Assembly (NCBI GenBank): GCA_946541435.1 | Contig: CAMNJK010000001.1 | Span: 1-31,136, forward strand | DNA: 31,136 nucleotides | Source of the DNA: an uncultured Bacillota bacterium | GTDB lineage: Bacteria; Bacillota; Clostridia; Peptostreptococcales; Anaerovoracaceae | Reading direction: 5' to 3' | In this document: piece after piece, positions 24,757-31,136 of the stretch | Numbering within the stretch: the stretch's first letter is position 1 | Layout of the letters: each line of letters opens with the position of its first letter | Made by a program: the position numbers and the translations under genes | Notes under the pieces: model-generated | The model's input: only the letters and a program-made list of their open reading frames with translations | The model's database searches: none | What the model was told of the DNA's origin: nothing

Positions 24757-26182
24757 GCCTCCGGCAGAAGGCCGCCGCGCCTATGATGACGATGGTGATT
24801 TCCAGTCGCCCCAGAACCATACCCATCATCTCCAGGATCAGCGCTGCCGCAGGGAGATCCGGGCTGGTCAGTCCGCAGGAAAGTCCCACCGTTCCCAAGG
24901 CAGACGTAAACTCATAGACCGCCGTTGGAAGCGGACACCCCGCAGCAGCCGCAAGCAGGATGCTCCCGATGATCGTTGTCATCAGATAGAGGGTCATGAA
25001 TCCCAGCAGCCGTTCTTTTGTCCTGTCGTTAATGACTGCCATTTCCTGCTGATGAATATAGAAGGGTGACGGCTCCCACCGCGCAGGCTGCAGGTTGCGC
25101 TGCAGATAGAGAATGCCGATCCTGGCCAGCAGATAAGCCCGGTTCATCTTGATCCCGCCGGCCGTCGATCCTGTGCAGCCGCCAATGATCATCAGCATCC
25201 ACAGAAGTCCCAGACTGACCGCAGGCCAGGCGGAATAGTCCTCCAGGGAATAGCCCGTTGTTGAGAATGTGGTGACCACCGCGAACAGGGCATTCACCAC
25301 GCAGGTTCCCACAGAACCCTCTCCCCGGGCGAATTGCTCCACTCCGATCAGGACCGAAAAGAGCGCAGCAGCACCGAGCATGAACCGGAATTCACTTTCC
25401 CTGAAGGCCAGCCGGAATCTTCCTTTACAAAGCTGCAGGATCACGGCAAAATTGCAGGCGCCCACCAGCATCAGCAGAACTGTGATCAGACTGATCACGC
25501 TGCTCTCATAGGCGGCAATGCTTTCTGTCCGGGTGGAGAAACCCGCTGTAGACAGGGCCGACATGGTATGACAGACCGCGTCCCCCGCAGGCATTCCGCT
25601 GATCACATAGAGAAAGACCCCTGCCGCCAGCCAGGCCACATACAGGATCGTGATCGTTCTGGCAGTGTCCCGCAGACTGGGGCGGAATGCGTCCGCATGT
25701 CCCTCGGCGTTGTAAATACTGAAGGACTGCTTCCCGCGGGCCACCATGGTGATCATGATCACAAAGCCCAGGCCGCCGCAGTACTGCATGAAACTGCGGT
25801 AAAACAGAAAGATCCAGGGCATGCCCACAACGTCAGAGACCGTCAGCCCCGTTGTGGTCCACCCGCTGACAGACTCGAACAGGGCCTGAAGAGGCCCCAG
25901 CTGATGTCCTGCGATGAAGGGCACCGCGCCGACAGCAAAAGCATATCCCCAGACAAACAGAACCGGACCGCTTCCTTTTTCCATCAGAGATTCCCAGCTC
26001 GGTACAGCGGGACCCGCCGGCCGGAAGCGGCCGACACATCCTCCCATAACGAATGAAATCGCTGCAGGCAGTAAAAATGCTGCAGCGAAGTTTCTTTCTT
26101 CCGGCACAAATATGAGGACAGTCAATGGGATCAGAAACAGGAATCCCATCATGAATATCAGTCTTCCGTAGTCGTTTCTCAT
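24716..26182 (-). CDS. trkH: Trk/Ktr potassium uptake membrane subunit
   Basis: Integral membrane potassium channel-like subunit of 488 residues in the TrkH/KtrB family. The four pore loops with selectivity-filter glycines are visible: TTTGLTVSD, LSTAGFSTR, FSTTGYSLE and LGTVGLSCG, each between hydrophobic helices. CTGSTAGGIKMNRAYLLAR is the typical intramembrane-loop region. TrkA-type proteins bind the cytoplasmic face and gate it with nucleotides; two are encoded just upstream. Start overlaps the trkA stop as ATGA, so translation is coupled. The last 41 bases run into hydE on the other strand, giving a basic tail (KNRCAPSHRRRR). No terminator is visible for this operon before hydE. Confidence 0.93.
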   Translation of the reverse strand: MRNDYGRLIFMMGFLFLIPLTVLIFVPEERNFAAAFLLPAAISFVMGGCVGRFRPAGPAVPSWESLMEKGSGPVLFVWGYAFAVGAVPFIAGHQLGPLQALFESVSGWTTTGLTVSDVVGMPWIFLFYRSFMQYCGGLGFVIMITMVARGKQSFSIYNAEGHADAFRPSLRDTARTITILYVAWLAAGVFLYVISGMPAGDAVCHTMSALSTAGFSTRTESIAAYESSVISLITVLLMLVGACNFAVILQLCKGRFRLAFRESEFRFMLGAAALFSVLIGVEQFARGEGSVGTCVVNALFAVVTTFSTTGYSLEDYSAWPAVSLGLLWMLMIIGGCTGSTAGGIKMNRAYLLARIGILYLQRNLQPARWEPSPFYIHQQEMAVINDRTKERLLGFMTLYLMTTIIGSILLAAAAGCPLPTAVYEFTSALGTVGLSCGLTSPDLPAAALILEMMGMVLGRLEITIVIIGAAAFCRRLKNRCAPSHRRRR

Positions 26183-26847
26183 ACCAGCTCCCCTGCCAGC
26201 GCCCGGAAGGCTGATTCTCTGTCATCATCCGAGACGATCAGGATCAGTCTGTCATCCTTCATGATCCTGGTATCCCCTCTGGGGATCATGCTCTGCTCAC
26301 CGCGGACGATGCATCCAACGATCACCGCCTTGGGCAGTTCGATCTCCCAGAGCTTTCTGCCCACCGACGGAGCGTCCGCCGGTACGATCAGCTGCGCCAC
26401 CTGGACATGGCTCCCCAGAGGCATCACCGTGTTGAGATCGTTCATCAGAGCCTGCTGCTCAATGATGCTGGAAATGGTGGTGGTTGCGCACACCACCGAA
26501 TCCACGCCCATCATACGGAAGAACTCTGTCTTCTCCGGATCGGAGATCAGCGCCACGGTCTTCCCCACGTGAAACTGTTTTTTACAGAGTTCACAGATCA
26601 CCAGATTGGCATCATCAAATTCAGAAAGGGCGATGGCGATATCCGTATTCGCGGCATTGGCATCCTCCAGAACATAGGGCTTGGAACCATCTCCCTGAAA
26701 CACCTGCAGCCCTTTGATGGCCGCCAGGCTCTCGCACTGGTCCCGGTCTTCATTGATCACCGTGACCCGGTAGCCTTTTCGCAGAAGGGAATGCGCCAGG
26801 AAGCGGGTCTCTTCAAATCCGCCCACCAGCAGTATCCTCGTCTTCAT
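26179..26847 (-). CDS. trkA: TrkA-type regulatory protein with RCK-C domain, degenerate nucleotide loop
   Basis: Cytoplasmic potassium-transport regulator of 222 residues. Residues 1-~130 form a TrkA-N Rossmann domain; ~135-220 form the TrkA-C (RCK-C) ligand domain (VQVAQLIVPADAPSVGRKL, then MIPRGDTRIMKDDRLILI). The nucleotide loop reads VGGFEETRF rather than GxGxxG, and beta-2 ends in NED, so NAD(H)/ATP binding may be weak or lost. It follows the other TrkA gene by 19 bases (GGGGAGG before the ATG) and overlaps trkH by 4. It may act as a heteromer with that canonical but RCK-C-less partner. Confidence 0.88.
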   Translation of the reverse strand: MKTRILLVGGFEETRFLAHSLLRKGYRVTVINEDRDQCESLAAIKGLQVFQGDGSKPYVLEDANAANTDIAIALSEFDDANLVICELCKKQFHVGKTVALISDPEKTEFFRMMGVDSVVCATTTISSIIEQQALMNDLNTVMPLGSHVQVAQLIVPADAPSVGRKLWEIELPKAVIVGCIVRGEQSMIPRGDTRIMKDDRLILIVSDDDRESAFRALAGELV

Positions 26848-26866
26848 CTCTGATTCCTCCCCTGAT

Positions 26867-27313
26867 CTATGCCTGGTACAGCAGCTGGTCCACCTTGCTG
26901 GAGGAAAGGACCACCGGGCAGATGGTATTGATCTTCAGCTCTTTGTACACACATTCCCGGTCGGGATCATAAAGCCGCGCGATCACATTATCGATGTGGA
27001 ACAGTTCCTTGGCCAGCTGGGCGATCATAACATTGGTGTTATCATGATTCGTCACAGCGATCACGGACGTGGCCTTGCTGATCTCCGCCCGCTTCAGTAC
27101 CGATATTTCTGTGGCATCTCCCTGGACGACCATTCCGCCGAAATCCGGCGGAAGCTTCCGGAAGGAGTCCTTATTCTCGTCGATCACCAGCACATTGCTC
27201 CCCTTGTCGGAAAGCCGGCCCGCAAGGCTGGCGCCCAGACGGCCGCATCCCACAATAATGGTATACTCTTTATTTTTATGCCGTTTCTCCTGATGTTTTT
27301 CGAAAAGCTTCAT
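26867..27313 (-). CDS. TrkA-N (RCK-N) protein lacking RCK-C
   Basis: Cytoplasmic protein of 148 residues, first gene of the potassium operon. One TrkA-N Rossmann domain with a canonical nucleotide loop GCGRLG at 22-27 and the acidic beta-2 end VIDEN (ribose binding). No RCK-C domain follows. The N-terminus (MKLFEKHQEKRHKNK) is basic. Start at 27313 is preferred over an upstream in-frame ATG at 27355 because GGAGGT lies 8 bases before it and the upstream part would overlap the promoter. The next gene supplies an RCK-C domain but a degenerate nucleotide loop, so the two look complementary. Confidence 0.85.
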   Translation of the reverse strand: MKLFEKHQEKRHKNKEYTIIVGCGRLGASLAGRLSDKGSNVLVIDENKDSFRKLPPDFGGMVVQGDATEISVLKRAEISKATSVIAVTNHDNTNVMIAQLAKELFHIDNVIARLYDPDRECVYKELKINTICPVVLSSSKVDQLLYQA

Positions 27314-27355
27314 TTCGAAACACCTCCTGCTCACTCTTTTCTTCTTTTCGACCAC

Positions 27356-27419
27356 AGCATAGCAGAAATTCTGTGAGATGGATGTGAGGATTCGGTGCCG
27401 GCTGTGAGGATGCTGTGAG
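27356..27419 (-). promoter_or_regulatory. activator-type promoter of the trk operon with four TGTGAG repeats
   Basis: TGTGAG occurs on the plus strand at 27372, 27383, 27403 and 27414: two pairs with 11-base spacing, the pairs 31 bases apart. Eleven-base direct repeats are the usual binding pattern of OmpR/PhoB/KdpE regulators. On the minus strand TATGCT (27361-27356) is a candidate -10, no -35 is visible, and the nearest repeats lie where a -35 would be, as in activator-dependent promoters. The KdpE-like gene is directly upstream. Confidence 0.6.
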
Positions 27420-27423
27420 GATA

Positions 27424-27463
27424 TAAAAAACCGCTGCCCGGCCTTGCCAGCCTTTGCAGCGGT
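27424..27463 (-). terminator. intrinsic terminator after the KdpE-like gene
   Basis: On the minus strand ACCGCTGC (27463-27456) pairs with GCAGCGGT (27437-27430), loop of 18 bases, followed by a T-run (27430-27425). It separates the two-component genes from the trk operon. Confidence 0.8.
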
Positions 27464-27490
27464 CCCGCAGGAATGCCCTGCCTTATCTTC

Positions 27491-28180
27491 TTATCCTTCC
27501 TTCAGCCGATACCCGACGCCGATTTCCGTCACGATGTATTCCGGTTTGCCGGGGTTCTTCTCGATCTTTCGGCGGAGGCCGGCCATCAGCGTGCGCAGGG
27601 CCTGTGTGTCGTTCCCATAGCCCGCGCCCCACAGCTCATTGATGATGGCGCCGGAGGTCAGCACCTTCCCGGCATTCTGCATCATAAAATGCAAAAGCTG
27701 GTATTCCATGGGTGTGAGATGGATCTCCCGGCCGCTCAGATACGTGAGCCGTTTATCGGAATCGATCCGAAGATCCCGGACCGTAAGGGTGGGCTCGCTG
27801 CGGTCTGTCAGCTGCTGGTCCAGATGCCTTGCTGCCACACGGACCCTTGCCAGGAGTTCGGTGGTAGAAAAAGGCTTCGTCAGATAATCGTCCGCGCCCT
27901 GATCCAGCGCGGCGACTTTTTCCTTTTCCCGGTCACGGGCAGAAACCACCAGAATGGGAAGCAGCGAATGTTCACGGACCTTGCGGATCACTTCCATGCC
28001 ATCCATGTCCGGAAGACCCATATCCAGGATCATGATATCCGGCCTGTCTTCTTCCATCCGGCGCAGGGCCTCTCCTCCGCTGCCGGCCTCCATGGTTTCA
28101 TATCTCTCATTGGAAAGCGCGTATCCGATGAAGCCGCGGATCTGCTTATCATCTTCTACGATCAGGATCTTCACACTCAC
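27491..28180 (-). CDS. kdpE: KdpE-like response regulator (OmpR family)
   Basis: Response regulator of 229 residues. Receiver domain (1-120): acidic pocket ED10-D11, phosphoacceptor Asp53 in ILDMGLPDMDG and Lys in TKPF. Winged-helix domain (about 130-226): LTPMEYQLLHFMMQNAGKVLTS, then VGYRLKE at the end, as in KdpE. The start is GTG at 28180, overlapping the kinase stop as GTGA, so kinase and regulator are coupled. No kdpFABC genes are in the window. The adjacent target is the trk operon, whose promoter carries tandem 11-base repeats. Confidence 0.9.
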   Translation of the reverse strand: MSVKILIVEDDKQIRGFIGYALSNERYETMEAGSGGEALRRMEEDRPDIMILDMGLPDMDGMEVIRKVREHSLLPILVVSARDREKEKVAALDQGADDYLTKPFSTTELLARVRVAARHLDQQLTDRSEPTLTVRDLRIDSDKRLTYLSGREIHLTPMEYQLLHFMMQNAGKVLTSGAIINELWGAGYGNDTQALRTLMAGLRRKIEKNPGKPEYIVTEIGVGYRLKEG

Positions 28181-29751
28181 TGGATCTCTTCTCCTTTCTG
28201 CTGCGAAAGGGCGAACGCAAACTCTGCCCCCTGCGCGCCCTCCCGGTTTCTTGCCGCGATCAGACCCTGATGGGCGCGGATGATGGTCTCGCAGATCGTC
28301 AGTCCCAGCCCGTAGCTGCGCTGTCTGCTGCGGTTATGGTGCTCCACAGAATAGAACAATTCGAAGATATGGGGCAGGTCTTTTTCCCGGATGCCTGTGC
28401 CTTCGTCGCATACGGAAATCATGACCATATCGCGCAGGGATGCCGCTCCCTGCCCGCCGGCATCCTGCGGATCCCCAGCGCCCGGCCGCAGCCAGTCCGC
28501 CGCGCCGGCTGCAACAGTGACCAGTACCGGTCCGTTGGGCGGCGAATGCTTGATGGCATTCTCAAGCAGATTAATGATGACCTGTTCGATCAGTTTGGCG
28601 TCCATGGGCGCCATCAGCAGTTCTTCCGGAAGTTCTACCTCGATTTCATGATCCGGATGAAGTTCTGCCACTCTGGCCACCGCCCCGCCGACGATCTCCT
28701 CCACCACTTCTGTTTCCATGGCAACGGAAAGTCCCTGGTCCTGCAGTCTGGTCAGTGTCAGGATGTTTTCCACCAGAGAATGGAGCCAGGCCGCATCCTT
28801 CCGGATGTGCTCCGCCATCTGGCGGGCGTCCGGCTCATCGGCCAGTCTGGCCGTCAGCATTTCCGAGGTCCCGATGATCCCGGTCAGCGGCGTTCGGATA
28901 TCATGGGAGATCGAACGCAGCAGATTGGCCCGGTATCTTTCGCGGGAGGCCTCTTCTCTGGACTGGATCCGCTGCTCCGCGGTGCGGAACCGGTCCATGG
29001 CCAGGCTGATACTGTCAAGCATGGCATGGAGCATTCGGATCTGGGAAGGATCCATCTTCTCCATATCAGCCCGCTGGATTCTGATCACGCCCAGGATCTT
29101 ATCCTCGGAGAACATGGGCCAGTCATAAAACTCCTCCCCCTCATAGTGATCCTCACGGAGATGATTCAACCGGAATAACAGTTCTTCTTTCTCTTCCGGT
29201 TCCCTGCGGATGAGGGACCGCTCCCTGCCGTAGGGCTTATAGATATAAGTCTGTTCCGGATTTCCGGACGCATCAAAACCAAGGCATCCGGCGCCGCACT
29301 GGAGACCCTCGCTGACTGCCCCTGCTGCGATCTCTTCGATGGTTTCCATATTGGGAGCATCCGAAAGCAGATTTGTCAGCGTATACAGAGCCTTGGCCTC
29401 CTGCTCCCGCTCCCTGGCTGTCTGCGCATCCCGCCGGACTCTGGCTGTCAGCGTACTGACCGCCAACGCGGTAACAGTCATCACCAGGAACGTCACATAG
29501 TAGTTGGGGTCATTGACCGTCAGTGTGAATCTCGGTTCCGCAAAGAAATAGTTAAAACAAAAGGTGGCGGCAAGAGAAGTGATCAGTCCGGTCAGCAGGC
29601 TGCTGGTCTGCCGCACGGCAAACAGAACTGCCAGCAGATAGACCAGCGCAATGCTGGCATCCGGAAACCCTGCAATACTGAATCCATATCCGATCAGCGA
29701 CGCGGCTGCGAATATGGCCGCTGTGACAAGCAGTTTCCTGAACCGTTCCAT
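28177..29751 (-). CDS. kdpD: short KdpD-like sensor histidine kinase without KdpD/USP domains
   Basis: Membrane sensor kinase of 524 residues. Four N-terminal helices form a DUF4118 membrane domain (about 8-103), including the FNYFFAEPRFTLTV loop typical of KdpD. A GAF-like domain (about 115-255), HisKA with His283 in SHDIRTPLTG, and an HATPase_c domain (about 375-515: NLLENAIKHS, DEGTGI, GLGLTI) follow. Full KdpD has about 350 more N-terminal residues (KdpD ATP-binding and USP-like domains); these are absent. An Ala/Gly/Asp-rich insert (about 410-430) interrupts the ATPase. The start follows the DUF937 stop by 7 bases with a weak ribosome site. Likely stimulus: potassium or turgor, by family. 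Confidence 0.88.
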   Translation of the reverse strand: MERFRKLLVTAAIFAAASLIGYGFSIAGFPDASIALVYLLAVLFAVRQTSSLLTGLITSLAATFCFNYFFAEPRFTLTVNDPNYYVTFLVMTVTALAVSTLTARVRRDAQTAREREQEAKALYTLTNLLSDAPNMETIEEIAAGAVSEGLQCGAGCLGFDASGNPEQTYIYKPYGRERSLIRREPEEKEELLFRLNHLREDHYEGEEFYDWPMFSEDKILGVIRIQRADMEKMDPSQIRMLHAMLDSISLAMDRFRTAEQRIQSREEASRERYRANLLRSISHDIRTPLTGIIGTSEMLTARLADEPDARQMAEHIRKDAAWLHSLVENILTLTRLQDQGLSVAMETEVVEEIVGGAVARVAELHPDHEIEVELPEELLMAPMDAKLIEQVIINLLENAIKHSPPNGPVLVTVAAGAADWLRPGAGDPQDAGGQGAASLRDMVMISVCDEGTGIREKDLPHIFELFYSVEHHNRSRQRSYGLGLTICETIIRAHQGLIAARNREGAQGAEFAFALSQQKGEEIQ

Positions 29752-29758
29752 GGTCCCG

Positions 29759-30439
29759 TTACATGATGGAAAGCAGCGACTGGATCAGCTGTGTCCCATT
29801 GACACTCTGGTCTGTCTCAGGCGTCTGTGCTCCCAGCAGGGATCCGAAGAGGCTTCCCAGCCCTCCAAAACCCGCGCTCTGCGCAGGACTGGCCTCACCC
29901 AGGAGACCGGAAAAACCGCCCGCGCTCTGTCCGCTGGCCTGGCCTGCGCCTGCCGCGCCGCCGAAGAGGGCCATGATGTCTGTCATATCGAAGCCGTCGC
30001 TGAGGTCAAATCCCTGTTTCTTCTTTCCGGATGCGGACTCTGTTGCCGCGGACAATCCGTTCATGATGGTCGGGGAAATGCTGCCCAGCACCTTGCTCAC
30101 ATCCTGCGGATCCGCGCCGGCCTGGTCTGCAACGGCTCTGACCAGATCATCCTGATCTTCTCCCAGGATGTGTCCCACGATCTTCGCGCCATCCTCCTGG
30201 TCCACGTTCTCCAGCTGCTCCCCGACAGATCTTGTGCTCTTGTGCTGGGTCAGGGCTCCCAGCAGCGAGCTGGCGCCGTTCTGAGAAGCGGCGTTTCCGG
30301 TCATCCGCTTCAGCAGCAGCGGCACCGCGATCATGATGATCATTTTCAGTGTCTTCGGCGGCAGTCCTGTTTTGGCGGACAAAGCCTGCAGCGCCGAACT
30401 GCTTGTCAGCATGTTCGTTAACATTTTCAGCAGATTCAT
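29759..30439 (-). CDS. DUF937 family protein
   Basis: Protein of 226 residues in the DUF937 (YidB-like) family. The N-terminal ~140 residues contain repeated helical segments: SAKTGLPPKTLKMIIMIAVPLLLKRM, SSLLGAL and VGHILGEDQDDLVRAVADQAGADPQDVSKVLGSISPTIMNGL. The C-terminal part is Gly/Ala/Ser/Phe-rich and low-complexity. Function is unknown. It heads the kinase-regulator operon (7-base gap to the kinase), so it may be made under the same conditions. AGGAGGGTCGAT precedes the ATG. Confidence 0.82.
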   Translation of the reverse strand: MNLLKMLTNMLTSSSALQALSAKTGLPPKTLKMIIMIAVPLLLKRMTGNAASQNGASSLLGALTQHKSTRSVGEQLENVDQEDGAKIVGHILGEDQDDLVRAVADQAGADPQDVSKVLGSISPTIMNGLSAATESASGKKKQGFDLSDGFDMTDIMALFGGAAGAGQASGQSAGGFSGLLGEASPAQSAGFGGLGSLFGSLLGAQTPETDQSVNGTQLIQSLLSIM

Positions 30440-30478
30440 ATCGACCCTCCTGTTCCTCCCGTCGCCCTTTATGCCCTC

Positions 30479-30507
30479 ATTATACTCCCCTTTTTCCTGC
30501 GATGAAA
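30479..30507 (-). promoter_or_regulatory. promoter of the DUF937-kdpD-kdpE operon
   Basis: On the minus strand TTTCAT (30507-30502), 17 bases, perfect TATAAT (30484-30479). The -35 is weak. Two 21-bp direct repeats lie just upstream. Confidence 0.55.
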
Positions 30508-30513
30508 CAGAAT

Positions 30514-30558
30514 CCTTTGTTCCTGCGCTGTAATGTTCCTTTGGTCCTATGCTGTAAT
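30514..30558. repeat. two 21-bp direct repeats in the divergent intergenic region
   Basis: CCTTTGTTCCTGCGCTGTAAT-type copies at 30514-30534 and 30538-30558, 18 of 21 positions identical, period 24 bases. They lie between the promoters of the DUF937 operon and of the gene at 30675. Confidence 0.65.
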
Positions 30559-30587
30559 ATAGCGATAATTTTCTCTTGCATTTACGG

Positions 30588-30616
30588 TTGACATATATTG
30601 GAAATTATTGTAGATT
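30588..30616 (+). promoter_or_regulatory. sigma-A promoter of the gene at 30675
   Basis: Perfect TTGACA (30588-30593), 17-base spacer, TAGATT (30611-30616). Leader of about 50 bases. Confidence 0.6.
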
Positions 30617-30674
30617 CATAGTATCCATTTTATGGATATTAAATGCCGGTGTGTAACAACGGGGTGGTCGCGAA

Positions 30675-31103
30675 ATGAAGAACTATTACCAGCAAAAGAA
30701 GGGCGGCTGGAAGCTGGATCCGGCCATTTACGCCAGAACCGTTTCCCTGATCCGCTGCTACCGGATCTACTGTCAGCAGGCGGACGCGGGCATTGCCGGG
30801 GATGCGGGCACTGCAGGGGACGCGGGCACTGCCGAAAAGGATCCGACGCATTCCCGCCGGACTGCCCGCCGGACTGCTGTGCAGGACTACGTCCGGATCA
30901 TCGATCAGGCCCTGGCCGACTATGTCCCGGAAGCTTACCGGGCGGCGGTCTTCTCCCATGTGGTGGACAGGACGACCTACAATGAACTGGAGGAACGGTA
31001 TTTTATCTCCGCCTCGACCATGAAACGCTACAGCCAGGTCTTCATCTGGGGCGTGGCCAGGGGACTGGGCGAGATCTTTCCGGAGGATCCGCAGGATGAC
31101 TGA
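30675..31103 (+). CDS. unrecognised protein with possible C-terminal HTH and AGD repeats
   Basis: Protein of 142 residues, not recognised. Residues ~1-35 are basic and aromatic. Residues 38-55 are three tandem 6-residue units (AGIAGD, AGTAGD, AGTAEK), encoded by three 18-base repeats at 30786-30839. The C-terminal ~70 residues (VPEAYRAAVFSHVVDRTTYNELEERYFISASTMKRYSQVF cut into its parts: a helix, YNELEERYFIS, STMKRYSQVF) look like a sigma-region-4-type or phage-regulator HTH in which the TMKRY helix would read DNA. This is by eye only. The ribosome site GGGGTGG is modest. It is divergent from the DUF937 operon. Confidence 0.65.
   Translation: MKNYYQQKKGGWKLDPAIYARTVSLIRCYRIYCQQADAGIAGDAGTAGDAGTAEKDPTHSRRTARRTAVQDYVRIIDQALADYVPEAYRAAVFSHVVDRTTYNELEERYFISASTMKRYSQVFIWGVARGLGEIFPEDPQDD
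30786..30839 (+). repeat. three 18-bp tandem repeats inside the gene at 30675
   Basis: GCGGGCATTGCCGGGGAT and two near copies (30786-30803, 30804-30821, 30822-30839). The unit is a multiple of three, so copy-number change would keep the frame. Confidence 0.8.
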
Positions 31104-31136
31104 CCGGAAGGATTCGTTCGCGGCCCGGTCCGGTCC

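Noticed and set aside
30675..31103. Prophage or integrative element edge
   Set aside because: The HTH-like protein alone is weak evidence; no integrase, att-like repeat, tRNA or other phage gene lies nearby.

Overview
The window reads as chromosomal DNA of a GC-rich anaerobic member of the Bacillota (Clostridia, probably Lachnospiraceae-like). The basis is the gene set: an [FeFe]-hydrogenase maturase, an iron alcohol dehydrogenase, the DUF711/ACT pair, Thr-rich clostridial lipoprotein linkers, strong AGGAGG ribosome sites and sigma-A type promoters. Species assignment is inference. No tRNA, rRNA, CRISPR array, transposase or prophage module was seen. There are 26 supported genes, and they cover almost all of the window.

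Layout. 30-3231 (-): a MoxR-type AAA+ ATPase followed by a HELCH/VWA-like protein. 3374-4768 (+): a MocR/PdxR-type regulator, divergent from that pair and sharing a palindromic -10 region with it. 5035-6510 (+): a lipoprotein metallophosphoesterase. 6657-9640 (+): iron alcohol dehydrogenase and gltX, ending at a bidirectional terminator. 9754-16930 (-): an operon-like run of lipoprotein, two MacB/FtsX-type ABC fusions, a DUF308 membrane protein and a divergent cysteine synthase, the last two joined by an ATGA overlap. 16994-18505 (-): guaB of the Tritrichomonas foetus type. 18584-19066 (-): a DUF523 protein. 19308-21855 (+): a three-gene operon of a truncated CobL-like protein with a degenerate SAM site, an ACT protein and a DUF711 protein, with a clear promoter and terminator. 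21933-22820 (-): a LysR regulator, divergent from a 67-residue protein of unknown function (22966-23169) that looks very highly expressed.

23255-23673 is the only long stretch without a gene. It holds a 178-bp near-palindromic element with 14-bp perfect terminal inverted repeats, a partial relative of it, and the hydE promoter. hydE (23674-24756, +) overlaps trkH convergently. 24716-30439 (-) is a potassium module: DUF937 protein, short KdpD-like kinase and KdpE-like regulator, then a terminator, then two TrkA-type proteins and TrkH. Four TGTGAG repeats in two 11-bp-spaced pairs lie just upstream of the trk genes and look like the binding site of the adjacent regulator. 30675-31103 (+) is an unrecognised protein with a possible C-terminal HTH.

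The least explained signals are: an 11-mer, GCAAARGCTGG, found 12 times and in several different reading frames; the small highly expressed protein; the palindromic element beside it; the CobL-like/ACT/DUF711 operon; and the apparent rewiring of a Kdp-type sensor to Trk/Ktr transport.
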